Source: Methylothermaceae bacterium
Lineage (GTDB): Bacteria; Pseudomonadota; Gammaproteobacteria; Methylococcales; Methylothermaceae
Length of the DNA: 64,000 nucleotides
Assembly: GCA_026981855.1 (NCBI GenBank)
Contig: JALSIB010000038.1
Coordinates: 62,001 to 126,000, forward strand
Reading direction: 5' to 3'
Position numbers and translations under genes: made by a program. Of this stretch, positions 24,218 through 32,701 are shown in pieces (the first letter of the stretch is position 1; the number at the start of each line of letters is the position of its first letter). The notes below the pieces were generated by a model. The model ran no database searches. It was not told where the DNA came from and worked only from the letters and a program-made list of their open reading frames with translations.

Positions 24218-27200
24218 TCCTGACCGGGCCGCCGACAGCCACACCTTGCAGGTTAACGGGCTGCCGTCTGGTGTGACCGTCGCCCATACCCAACTCGATG
24301 TCGAAGGCTCATGTGGGCCGTATCACTATCCCGACAAGGTCTGCGTCGGCGCCGCCTGTGCAGGCGGCGACGTGCCGCAATATCCTGACCTGTATGACAT
24401 CACCGTGATCGAGGCGCCGATCATAGAAAACATGGGGTGGAATGACGAGTTCGGGGGATGGGATGTCTCCGGTCTTGGATTCAGCACGCTGTGCGGAGAG
24501 GTTTTTCAGGTCTACTGGAACGGCGGCTTGGTGTCCTGTGGCCAGATCGAAAACCTGACGTGGGAATCCTTTACCGCAACGGGTACCCTTTTCAGTGAGC
24601 CGGGAAGATTCGAACTGGTTTTGGTGGATCCCAGCGATCCCTCCAATCCCGACAAGCATAGGCAGGGCCCTGCCTATGACGTCGGCCTGCCTCCTTACAA
24701 GGAGGTTTCCATCGACCGCGTCATCCCCGCCAGCAACTTCATCGGGGATCTGGTGACCGTGCGCGGAGATCATTTCATTCCTTACCCCGACAGCATCTTC
24801 ATCACCTTCTTTCTCGACCAGGATCGAAACATCACCAAGACCATCCATCCCCAGGCGGTGAACTATGACTGGTTACCTGGCGGATGGGACAGCTTGACCT
24901 TCAAGGTGCCCGAGGAGCTGCGCCGCTATGCGGGCCAGACCATTCCCTTCGAGGTCAGGATCGAGACGGACACGTCCTCCGGTCAAACGCATGCCTCTTC
25001 CGCATTTACGCCCAGGCAGACGGAGAGTGCCGCGTGGGGTGACCAGGATCTCGTCTCTTTTGGGGAAAGCGGGGGTTATGTTCGCAGTGCGGCGGTCGGG
25101 GATATCGATGGCGATGGCATCAACGATCTGGTGGTTGGGGTGCCCGAGGAACGTTCCGGGTTTGGGGCCGTGAATGGAGCTGTCTATATTGCTTTCGGTC
25201 CTGTCGAAGGAGCGTCTTTGCCCACTGGCCAGCAATACATCGATCTGGCTGAAGGCAGCATCGCCTCCAGCCATTGGGACGTGGTGATTTATGGAGACGA
25301 TACGGACTGTTATCTGGATGGGCAGTTCTGCCGCCGCATCGGTGGCGCGCTGGCGCTGGGGGATGTCAATGGGGATGGGGTCAACGACATACTGATCGGC
25401 ACCACGGATCAGAACGATGCCGGGCTACACGATCTCAACACGGAGGTGTTTCAGGGAAACAAAGGACATTTGCCCGGCAAGGCCTTTGTGTTTTTCGGGA
25501 GGTCCCGTGGCCAGTGGAATCGTTGGTATGAAATCGCCCGCGATGAATACGACGTTCTCATCCATGGCGATCTCCAGAGGGAGCTTGGAAAACAGGTGGC
25601 CATCGGCAACCTGAATGGCGATGCCTATGCGGATCTGATCGTCTCCGCTCCTTCACAACCCTATAATGCCAGCCGCCCGGACGACGACTGGTCGGGCAGG
25701 GTGTACGTGATTTTTGGCCAGGAGACGCTGCCACGCGAGATTCAAGTGGATAACGATCTTCGAGCTGCAGTGGCCGGCGTAATCATCAGTGGTGAGAGTG
25801 AACCCCAGGGACAAACGGTATACAAGGGGGACTTGCTGGGTGAAGGACTGGCGGTCGGCGACATGGACGGGGACGGCCGGGACGATCTTGCCGTGGGGGC
25901 CCCCGGTTTCTTCAATTCTGCTTTTGATGTCCATTATAGAAAGGGAGCGGTTTTTCTGTTCCGGGGTGCAGGATCCTTCGATAGGCCTGGTCATCTGGTC
26001 GCCAGCAGATCGGCCGATCTGGGCGATCAGGATCTTCTCATCGCCGGGCCGACATCCCCGCAGTCTCCTCATCCCCTGCATCGGGGGTGGGAGATCGGGC
26101 GCAGCCTAGTCATAGGGGACCTCGATGGGGATGGCAAGGGGGAACTTGTTCTGGCCGCACCCGATGAATATCTCGATTATCAAGCGATCATCGGCATGCC
26201 TTCGATTCACGAGGATCATATCGGTAGGATTTATCTGATCGAAGGCTCTGCCCTCTCCGGTTCCGGCGGTCAGAGTGTCGTCGATCTGGCCAGGGCGATC
26301 ATTCATGGCACCACGACGATTTCCCGTTTGGGTGGCGCGATGGCGGTAGGGGATGTGAATCTGGATGGTTTCCTGGATCTTGTCGCAGGGGCCCCCGGAA
26401 AACAGGGGTCGGAAGAACCCGGGAGTGTATGGGGTTTCCATGGGTCACCGCAACTGCCCAGTGGGGAGATCCATCTGACCGATCGCTCGGGGGTTCCCGA
26501 GGATTTCATTATCCGTGGGGACCAGGCCCACCCCGAGTCAGCAGGAGGTTTCGGGTCCTTCGTTACGGTGGGGGACCTGGCGCCGTTTGCAGGCGATGAC
26601 GTGATCGTCGTCGATCCGTTGGCGAGGGCACCCGAGCCCTCCGATCCTGCCCACCAGACATGGCGGGAAAAAGCAGGAATGCTTTATGCCTTTTATGAGG
26701 GTGCCCAGTTGTTTTTGCCGCGGATATCGGTATCGCCTGCCAGTGTTGATTTCGGGCAGATCAGTGGCGGCTTCGATCGCAGTGAAACCATTGATGTGGT
26801 CAATATCGGTAGTGGGCGGCTGTTTATCGCTTCTGTGGGTACGACGACCTTTTCACCCTGGTTCAGCCAGACGAACGATTGCAGTGGCCGTTATCTCTTG
26901 CCTCACGATCGTTGCGCCATTTCGGTTTCCCTTGCCACACGTGTGCCTGGGACTTACAGCGGCATCTTGCAGATCATTTCGAACGATCCGGACCAGGGGG
27001 TGATCGATATTCCCGTCCAGGTGGATATTTTGTCCAGCCCGGACATCCAGGTTGCCCCCCGGGATATCGAATTCACCGGTGTGCCTTTGGGGACCACAGC
27101 CTCCCGGGAGGTGACGGTTACCAATGAAGGCAATGCAGCTCTTCGACTGGCTTCTTTTGACCTGAGCGCCTCCGTTCATTATTCGTTCTCGGAGGCTTGT

Positions 27201-29618
27201 CCGGAGGTGCTGGAGCCGCAGGCGAGCTGTAAGGTGACAGTTACGTACGATCCCGGCAATCAGGTCAATGTCACCCATTGGGCAACGTTGGCTGTCCTGT
27301 CCGACGATCCCGATGAGCCGCGGGTCGAGGTGAATCTGTCCGGCCATGGCGTGCCTCCCTTTATCTCGGTGATTCCGACGATCGTGTCTTTCGGCAGCGA
27401 TTTGTCCGAAGTCCAGATTACGCTCAACAACACCAGCGATTCGGCCGCTCTGCAGTGGAATCTTACAGAGGATCTTCCGGCATGGTTGAGTGTTTCCGAA
27501 TATGGCGGTGTTCTTCCTCCACAGGGCAGTAAGACATTGCTGTTGAATGTCGACAGGAGTGGCCTTGCGGCCGGGTCCTACGCTCATACCCTCACCATCG
27601 TTTCCAATGGGGGTAGTCAGTCGGTTTCCCTGTCCATGGAAGCCCCAACCTTCCTTTCTGCTTCTCCTGCATCGATTGAGTTCGGACAGGCCAGGCAGTG
27701 GGCGGTACTGCCAATCCGAAACACCAGCAACTCGGATACGGTGCTCGAGTGGCAAATCGAGGATGCGCTCCCCCCCTGGCTGTCTGCTTCCCCTTCGTCT
27801 GGCCAGGTGCCAGTGGGGTCAACCCAGAGTGTGCTGCTTTCGGTGGACCGTAGCGGCCTTGCCGTCGGGGAATACCAGCATACGCTTTCCCTGATTTCGA
27901 ACGGCGGGAATCAACAGATCGGGATCGCCCTGACAGTGGCGGAGCCGCTGGTCTCCTTCGCCCATGCCTTTGGCGGTGAAGGGGGTGAATATGCGGCTGC
28001 CGTCCGGGTGACTTCCGACGGTGGGTTCATACTTATCGGCCTTACCAACTCCTTTGGCGGCGGCAACGAAGACGTCTGGCTCCTGAAACTGGATGGAAAT
28101 GGCCATCTCCAGTGGGAGAAGACAATCGGTGCCATCAACGCGGAACGTGGCTACGATATCCAGGAAACCGCCGACCACGGCTATGTTCTGGTGGCGGGCG
28201 GACTGGATGACGACGGCGATTACAATCTTCTGGTGTTCAAGCTGACCTCGCAGGGCGAGATCGAGTGGCAGAGATCCTATGGCGGCAGCCCCGATGACAA
28301 CTGGGGAGCTTGGGGTATCAACTTCAGTATTCGCCAAACCGGCGAGGGAGGATATGTCGTTGCCGGTAATACCCAGGGCTTCGGTGCAGCGAGAGACGAT
28401 GTCTGGATCCTCAAACTCGATGCCCGTGGCGAGGTGGAGTGGCAGAAACGCTACGGCGGCAGCGGCGACGACTACGCCAACTGGATCGAGCAGACGGAGG
28501 ATGCGGGTTACATCGTCGCGGGGGTGACGGAATCCTTCGGAGCGGGCGGTCCTGACATATGGGTGCTCAAGCTGGATGCCAGTGGTGAAGTTGAGTGGCA
28601 GAAGACCTACGGGGGCAGTGACTGGGATCTGGGCTATACCATCCGGCCGACCACCGATGGCGGATACGTGCTGCTCGGCACCACATTCACTTTCGGCGGG
28701 GCCTGGGTGCTCAAGCTCGACGCCTCGGGTGATGTCACCTGGCAGAAGGCTTATGGCGGATTCGATGGACGCGGCACTGATATCCGCCAGACCCAGGAGG
28801 GGGGTTATATCCTCAGTGGGTCCCTCTATACGCCTGGAGGAGGAACCGATGCCTGGTTGCTCAAGCTGGATGCGGCCGGAGAAATCGAGTGGCAGCGGAC
28901 CTACGGTGGCGACAGGGTGGATGAATTCCTCACCGTGGAGCAGACACCCGAAGGCGGTTTTGTGGCAGGGGGGGACAGTTGGTCGTTCAGGTCGGATCAA
29001 TATGGCGCTGATGTCGAACTCTGGGTGGTCCGGACCGACCGGTGGGGCAGTCTGGGCAACGTCTGCAATAACGTCAAAGTGCCACAGGTGTCGGCGGTGG
29101 CCACGGACGTCATTCCTCAGCAGAGCAGCGTGGACCCCATAGAAACCACGGCAGAACCGGTTGAGTTGGGATTTGCTTCCATGGATTCCGCAAGTGATGT
29201 TCAAGCCGTCTGTCTCTTGACCGAGAGCGAATGGCAACAGATGGAAGATCTGGACATCAATGACATACCCGCAAATCTGGATTTCAGCGCGGTGCCTGTC
29301 GAGCCCGGAGTGAGGGTCAGTCAATCCATCGTCGTTCAGAATCTTGGGCGTGCGGAAAGGCTGACTTTGGATCTCAGCCTTCTTGGCGATCCGGATTTCA
29401 CACTGTTCAGCAGTTGTCCTGACCAGCTTCTGCCGGCGCAGAGCTGCAATGTGGATGTTTCGTTCAGTCCCCAACAGGAGGGGGAACGCTCCGCCCGGCT
29501 GATCGTTCAATCCAACGACCCGGATGAAAGCACCTTTCAGGTGGACATCACGGGAACGGGCCAGGAATGTATTAAGTGCGAGGGTGGTTCCATTATTCCG
29601 GTTCCAGGAGGAGGTTAG
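24051..29618 (+). CDS. Giant surface protein, C-terminal part: FG-GAP propeller, choice-of-anchor D, BACON-like and second propeller domains
   Basis: Continuation of the preceding gene in the +1 frame; the ATG at 24051 is only the first in-frame start and is probably not used, true homology beginning near 24095 (VVLDLLDIDIGRIT). Counting from 24051: an IPT-like domain (about 205-305), seven FG-GAP/integrin-type blades (about 328-885) with calcium loops such as GDIDGDGINDLVVG, GDVNGDGVNDILIG and GDMDGDGRDDLAVG, two choice-of-anchor D domains (about 890-1100), two BACON-like domains (about 1107-1293, WLSVS and NVDRSGLAAGSY), a second propeller of about seven repeats (1300-1660; DGGYIVAG, WVLKLDASGEVEWQK, YGGS), and a last choice-of-anchor D domain (1730-1836). 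All fit an extracellular adhesion or scaffold protein; no enzyme motif is seen. Confidence 0.85.
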   Translation: MVGPTGSSAGFPPWGGVVLDLLDIDIGRITVEDVQVPSTAASFDVSLINNLTTGDDPDRAADSHTLQVNGLPSGVTVAHTQLDVEGSCGPYHYPDKVCVGAACAGGDVPQYPDLYDITVIEAPIIENMGWNDEFGGWDVSGLGFSTLCGEVFQVYWNGGLVSCGQIENLTWESFTATGTLFSEPGRFELVLVDPSDPSNPDKHRQGPAYDVGLPPYKEVSIDRVIPASNFIGDLVTVRGDHFIPYPDSIFITFFLDQDRNITKTIHPQAVNYDWLPGGWDSLTFKVPEELRRYAGQTIPFEVRIETDTSSGQTHASSAFTPRQTESAAWGDQDLVSFGESGGYVRSAAVGDIDGDGINDLVVGVPEERSGFGAVNGAVYIAFGPVEGASLPTGQQYIDLAEGSIASSHWDVVIYGDDTDCYLDGQFCRRIGGALALGDVNGDGVNDILIGTTDQNDAGLHDLNTEVFQGNKGHLPGKAFVFFGRSRGQWNRWYEIARDEYDVLIHGDLQRELGKQVAIGNLNGDAYADLIVSAPSQPYNASRPDDDWSGRVYVIFGQETLPREIQVDNDLRAAVAGVIISGESEPQGQTVYKGDLLGEGLAVGDMDGDGRDDLAVGAPGFFNSAFDVHYRKGAVFLFRGAGSFDRPGHLVASRSADLGDQDLLIAGPTSPQSPHPLHRGWEIGRSLVIGDLDGDGKGELVLAAPDEYLDYQAIIGMPSIHEDHIGRIYLIEGSALSGSGGQSVVDLARAIIHGTTTISRLGGAMAVGDVNLDGFLDLVAGAPGKQGSEEPGSVWGFHGSPQLPSGEIHLTDRSGVPEDFIIRGDQAHPESAGGFGSFVTVGDLAPFAGDDVIVVDPLARAPEPSDPAHQTWREKAGMLYAFYEGAQLFLPRISVSPASVDFGQISGGFDRSETIDVVNIGSGRLFIASVGTTTFSPWFSQTNDCSGRYLLPHDRCAISVSLATRVPGTYSGILQIISNDPDQGVIDIPVQVDILSSPDIQVAPRDIEFTGVPLGTTASREVTVTNEGNAALRLASFDLSASVHYSFSEACPEVLEPQASCKVTVTYDPGNQVNVTHWATLAVLSDDPDEPRVEVNLSGHGVPPFISVIPTIVSFGSDLSEVQITLNNTSDSAALQWNLTEDLPAWLSVSEYGGVLPPQGSKTLLLNVDRSGLAAGSYAHTLTIVSNGGSQSVSLSMEAPTFLSASPASIEFGQARQWAVLPIRNTSNSDTVLEWQIEDALPPWLSASPSSGQVPVGSTQSVLLSVDRSGLAVGEYQHTLSLISNGGNQQIGIALTVAEPLVSFAHAFGGEGGEYAAAVRVTSDGGFILIGLTNSFGGGNEDVWLLKLDGNGHLQWEKTIGAINAERGYDIQETADHGYVLVAGGLDDDGDYNLLVFKLTSQGEIEWQRSYGGSPDDNWGAWGINFSIRQTGEGGYVVAGNTQGFGAARDDVWILKLDARGEVEWQKRYGGSGDDYANWIEQTEDAGYIVAGVTESFGAGGPDIWVLKLDASGEVEWQKTYGGSDWDLGYTIRPTTDGGYVLLGTTFTFGGAWVLKLDASGDVTWQKAYGGFDGRGTDIRQTQEGGYILSGSLYTPGGGTDAWLLKLDAAGEIEWQRTYGGDRVDEFLTVEQTPEGGFVAGGDSWSFRSDQYGADVELWVVRTDRWGSLGNVCNNVKVPQVSAVATDVIPQQSSVDPIETTAEPVELGFASMDSASDVQAVCLLTESEWQQMEDLDINDIPANLDFSAVPVEPGVRVSQSIVVQNLGRAERLTLDLSLLGDPDFTLFSSCPDQLLPAQSCNVDVSFSPQQEGERSARLIVQSNDPDESTFQVDITGTGQECIKCEGGSIIPVPGGG
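24091..24099 (+). repeat. Nine-G homopolymer at the frameshift, candidate phase-variation tract
   Basis: The run sits exactly where the reading frame of the giant protein changes. The upstream frame continues to 24217, the downstream frame is open across it; removal of one G (or gain of two) makes a single 2438-residue frame. Slipped-strand mispairing at such tracts is a known ON/OFF switch; a sequencing error or fixed mutation gives the same picture. Confidence 0.75.
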
Positions 29619-29685
29619 CCAGCGACTTCCAGGGATGGTTGGGAGCGGAAATTCCACCCAATGAAAATTGCAAGAGGATAGGGAG

Positions 29686-30291
29686 ATGAAAAAGAAATCA
29701 ATATGTTATGGATTGTTTCTAGTCGTCACTTTCTTGCTGGGCATTTCTTCCGCCCGGGCGATCACCCTGGGCTTCGAGCCCGCGAATCAGGATGTTCCCT
29801 TTGGCGCCAGCGTGGAGGTGGGGGTGGCCCTATCCGATCTGGGAGCCGGCACCACCCCCTCGCTCGGCACCTATGACCTGGACATCTCTTTCGATCCCGC
29901 CGTGCTCGGTTTTACGGGGGTTAGCTTTGGCGATCCCGTCTTGGGGAACCAGCTTGATTTATTTGGCCTTGGAAGCGTGCAGAGTAGCGACTTGGGAGGC
30001 GGCGTTGTCAACGTATTTGAACTATCGTTGGATCTTATAACGGATCTGATCGCCTTACAGGCGGGGGATTTCACCTTGTTTACCCTCTCCTTCGATACCC
30101 TGAGCCGGGGGATCAGTCCGTTATCCATTTCCATCAATGCGCTGGGTGATGAAAATGGAAATCCTCTGGATGCTGATACCACCGCTGGTTCCATCTCGGT
30201 GCCCGAGCCTGACTCGCTGCTTCTATTGGGGTTGGGTCTTGCCGGGCTGATGCGATTCAGGTACTTGAGGGGCGCGAGGTGCTCTTCCTGA
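29686..30291 (+). CDS. Cohesin-like PEP-CTERM sorting-signal protein
   Basis: A 201-residue exported protein. It has a signal peptide (KKKSICYGLFLVVTFLLG, cleavage near ARA), a beta-rich body of about 145 residues that matches the cohesin-like PEP-CTERM pattern (LGTYDLDISFDPAVLGFTGV, then FTLFTLSFDTLSRG and ALGDENGNPLD), and a C-terminal VPEPDSLLLLGLGLAGLMRF helix with arginines, the PEP-CTERM signal processed by exosortase. The ATG at 29686 has AGAGGATAGGGAG upstream and is preferred to a TTG at 29668. It lies 67 bases after the giant dockerin-like gene, so a cohesin-dockerin pair anchored at the envelope is a reasonable inference. Confidence 0.85.
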   Translation: MKKKSICYGLFLVVTFLLGISSARAITLGFEPANQDVPFGASVEVGVALSDLGAGTTPSLGTYDLDISFDPAVLGFTGVSFGDPVLGNQLDLFGLGSVQSSDLGGGVVNVFELSLDLITDLIALQAGDFTLFTLSFDTLSRGISPLSISINALGDENGNPLDADTTAGSISVPEPDSLLLLGLGLAGLMRFRYLRGARCSS

Positions 30292-30331
30292 ACCAAGGCT
30301 TCAATTCCCGCAACGCCTTTCGGGCTTTCCT

Positions 30332-30351
30332 TCCCTTGTCGAAGGGATTTT
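30332..30351 (+). terminator. Short Rho-independent terminator-like hairpin
   Basis: TCCCTT and AAGGGA pair around GTCG and are followed by TTTT, 40 bases after the PEP-CTERM gene stop. The stem and T run are short, so efficiency is uncertain. Confidence 0.45.
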
Positions 30352-30524
30352 AGACGTCAGACCTGGCACGGAAGCCAACATCCCGCCCATTCCACCTGGA
30401 ACCGTTCTCCACGGCGAGACCGTGGGTAAACAATGATCCCCGCTTTCTACCCCGAAAGGCGTGTCTGGGGTAGTATGTAATGTACGCGCAATGTCATTTT
30501 TTATATCCGATTGAAGGAGAAACG

Positions 30525-30923
30525 ATGTATAGGATCATATGCTTGTTGGGCTGTGTCTTGGTTGTGGGGTTGGCCGGTTGCGCCGGTCGGGGCGGGGTTT
30601 CCGCGTCCGCTGCCTCCCGCCCGGAGGCGCCGAAACAGGTCAACGACTTTCCCACCCAGGCCCGGGTGGAGTACGTTTTTCAATGCATGCGCGACCACGG
30701 CGGCCAGAATTACGACAATCTTTACCACTGCAGCTGTATGGTGGATGAGCTCGCCAAGAAGATGTCCTATCAGACCTATTCCGAAGCGGTGGTGTTCAAG
30801 AATCTGCGTTCCATGCCGGGCGAGCAGGGCGGGCTCTTTCGCGATCCGCCTCAGGCCAGGCGGTTGAGAAACGAATTGCGGCAGGCCGAGCGAGAGGCCG
30901 AGGAAGTTTGTTTCGTAAAATGA
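30525..30923 (+). CDS. Predicted lipoprotein with conserved cysteines, unknown function
   Basis: A 132-residue protein with a lipoprotein signal (MYRIICLLGCVLVVGLAGC; lipobox LAGC, acylated C19). The mature part has RVEYVFQCMRDHGGQNYDNLYHCSCMVDELAKKMSYQTYSEA: a cysteine near residue 66 and a CSC pair about 16 residues later, which could form a disulfide or metal site, and a charged helical C-terminus ending in another cysteine. AAGGAG lies 5 bases before the ATG; an upstream ATG at 30480 would spoil the signal. It is immediately upstream of formate dehydrogenase genes and 4.7 kb before xoxF, so a periplasmic accessory role in C1 metabolism is possible but only by position. Confidence 0.75.
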   Translation: MYRIICLLGCVLVVGLAGCAGRGGVSASAASRPEAPKQVNDFPTQARVEYVFQCMRDHGGQNYDNLYHCSCMVDELAKKMSYQTYSEAVVFKNLRSMPGEQGGLFRDPPQARRLRNELRQAEREAEEVCFVK

Positions 30924-31012
30924 AATTAAGCTGTCAACAATTACGGTTTGAACTCCCTCTGCTTCTCTGTTTAGATTTGCAAGGTTTGTAACCAGTTTGT
31001 AAAGGTAGGAAT

Positions 31013-32698
31013 ATGGCTGCGCAACAGGCACGCGATGTGAAGAGGAAACCCCGGGTGGCGCGGGGCAGGCCTGTCGATCTGAAGGCGCTGGAGGAGGTGC
31101 GCGATCTCCTGGGGGATACACCCCGGCGCAGGGATCTGCTGATCGAATATTTGCACCGGATCCAGGACGCTTATCATCATATTTCAGCCAGACACATCGT
31201 AGCCTTGGCGCATGACATGAACCTGGCGCCGGCCGAAGTCTATGAAGTGGCCAGTTTTTATCATCATTTCGATGTGGTCAAAGAGGGAGAGACACCGCCT
31301 CCGCCCCTGACCATCCGGGTTTGCGAGTCCCTGAGTTGCCAGATGGCGGGCGCCCGCGAACTGCTGGAGGCGCTGGAACGCGGCTTGGGGGAAGGCCTCA
31401 GGGTGTTGCCGGCCCCTTGTGTCGGCCGCTGCCAGAGCGCGCCTGTCGCCATCGTCGGCCAGAATCCGATCGACCACGCCACTGCGGAGGCGGTGACCAC
31501 CGCCGTGGAAGCCGAAGCTTTTGATGCGCCAGTCCCGGAATACACGGATTATCAGGCCTATCTGAACCAGGGCGGTTATCGGTTGCTCAGGGAATTGATG
31601 GAAGGCGCGAGGGAACCGGCTTCGGTGATCGCGGCGATGAAAGACTCGGGGTTGCGCGGTTTGGGTGGCGCCGGATTTCCCGCCGGTCTGAAGTGGGAGA
31701 TCGTGAAGAAACAGCCGGCGCCACGCTATCTGGCGGTCAACATCGACGAGGGTGAGCCCGGTACGTTCAAGGACCGCCATTATCTGGAGTCCGATCCCCA
31801 TCGTTTTCTCGAGGGAATGTTGGTGGCGGCACATGTGGTCGGTTGTGAAAAGATCTTCATTTATCTGCGCGACGAATATCCCGCCTGCCGAAAGATCCTG
31901 CAGTCCGAACTGGAGCAGATCCGGGAAAACCTGCCCTTCAAGTCCCATCTGCCCCCGATCGAGCTGCGCCGCGGCGCCGGCGCCTATATCTGCGGAGAGG
32001 AGTCGGCGATGGTCGAGTCGATCGAGGGAAAACGCGGCATGCCGCGCCTGCGTCCGCCCTACCTTGCCGAAGTGGGGCTGTTTGGACGGCCCACTCTGGA
32101 GCACAACATGGAGACCTTGTACTGGGTGCGCGACATCGTCGAGAAGGGACCCGACTGGTTCACCTCTTTCGGTCGCAACGGCCGCAAGGGACTGAGGTCG
32201 TTCTCGGTCTCGGGCCGGGTGAACAAGCCGGGCGTGCATCTGGCGCCGGCGGGGATCACGGTGCGGGAATTGATCGACGAATATTGTGGCGGCATGTTGC
32301 CTGGACACGAATTCTACGGCTATTTTCCCGGTGGCGCCTCGGGCGGTATTCTGCCGGCTTCCATGGGCGATATACCGCTCGACTTCGATACCCTCAATGA
32401 ATACGGCTGTTTCATCGGTTCGGCTGCGGTCGTGATTTTTTCTCAGCATGACAAGGCCAGGGATCTGGCGCTCAACGCCACCCGTTTCTTCGAGGACGAA
32501 TCGTGCGGTCAATGTACGCCCTGCCGGGTGGGTACCGCCAAGGCGGCGACGCTGATGGCCCGGGGGGAATGGGACCGGGAGCGCCTGGAAGACCTGTGCC
32601 AGGTGATGGCCGATGCCTCGATCTGCGGGCTGGGTCAGGCGGCGCCCAATCCAATCCGCTGCGTCTTCAAATACTTCCCCCACGAACTGGAGGGCTGA
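31013..32698 (+). CDS. fdsB: NAD-dependent formate dehydrogenase, fused gamma/beta (NuoE-NuoF-like) subunit
   Basis: Passes electrons from the catalytic subunit to NAD. Residues 1-165 are a NuoE-like domain with [2Fe-2S] cysteines C104, C109, C136 and C140 (CESLSC, PCVGRC). Residues 185-561 are NuoF-like: GLGGAGFPAGLKW (FMN/NAD site), DEGEPGTFKDR, GAGAYICGEESA and the [4Fe-4S] motif ESCGQCTPCR with a later cysteine in ASICGLG. The fusion and the gene order match the two-subunit Fdh1 (Fdh1B-Fdh1A) of Methylobacterium. The ATG at 31013 opens the gene; fdsA starts 3 bases after the stop. Confidence 0.95.
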   Translation: MAAQQARDVKRKPRVARGRPVDLKALEEVRDLLGDTPRRRDLLIEYLHRIQDAYHHISARHIVALAHDMNLAPAEVYEVASFYHHFDVVKEGETPPPPLTIRVCESLSCQMAGARELLEALERGLGEGLRVLPAPCVGRCQSAPVAIVGQNPIDHATAEAVTTAVEAEAFDAPVPEYTDYQAYLNQGGYRLLRELMEGAREPASVIAAMKDSGLRGLGGAGFPAGLKWEIVKKQPAPRYLAVNIDEGEPGTFKDRHYLESDPHRFLEGMLVAAHVVGCEKIFIYLRDEYPACRKILQSELEQIRENLPFKSHLPPIELRRGAGAYICGEESAMVESIEGKRGMPRLRPPYLAEVGLFGRPTLEHNMETLYWVRDIVEKGPDWFTSFGRNGRKGLRSFSVSGRVNKPGVHLAPAGITVRELIDEYCGGMLPGHEFYGYFPGGASGGILPASMGDIPLDFDTLNEYGCFIGSAAVVIFSQHDKARDLALNATRFFEDESCGQCTPCRVGTAKAATLMARGEWDRERLEDLCQVMADASICGLGQAAPNPIRCVFKYFPHELEG

Positions 32699-32701
32699 GC
32701 G

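Noticed and set aside
28000-29040. Regularly spaced DNA repeats that could look like a CRISPR or tandem repeat array
   Set aside because: The period (about 150-160 bases) corresponds to protein repeats of a beta-propeller (DGGY, WVLKLD, EWQK, YGG); the DNA copies diverge and there is no spacer structure.
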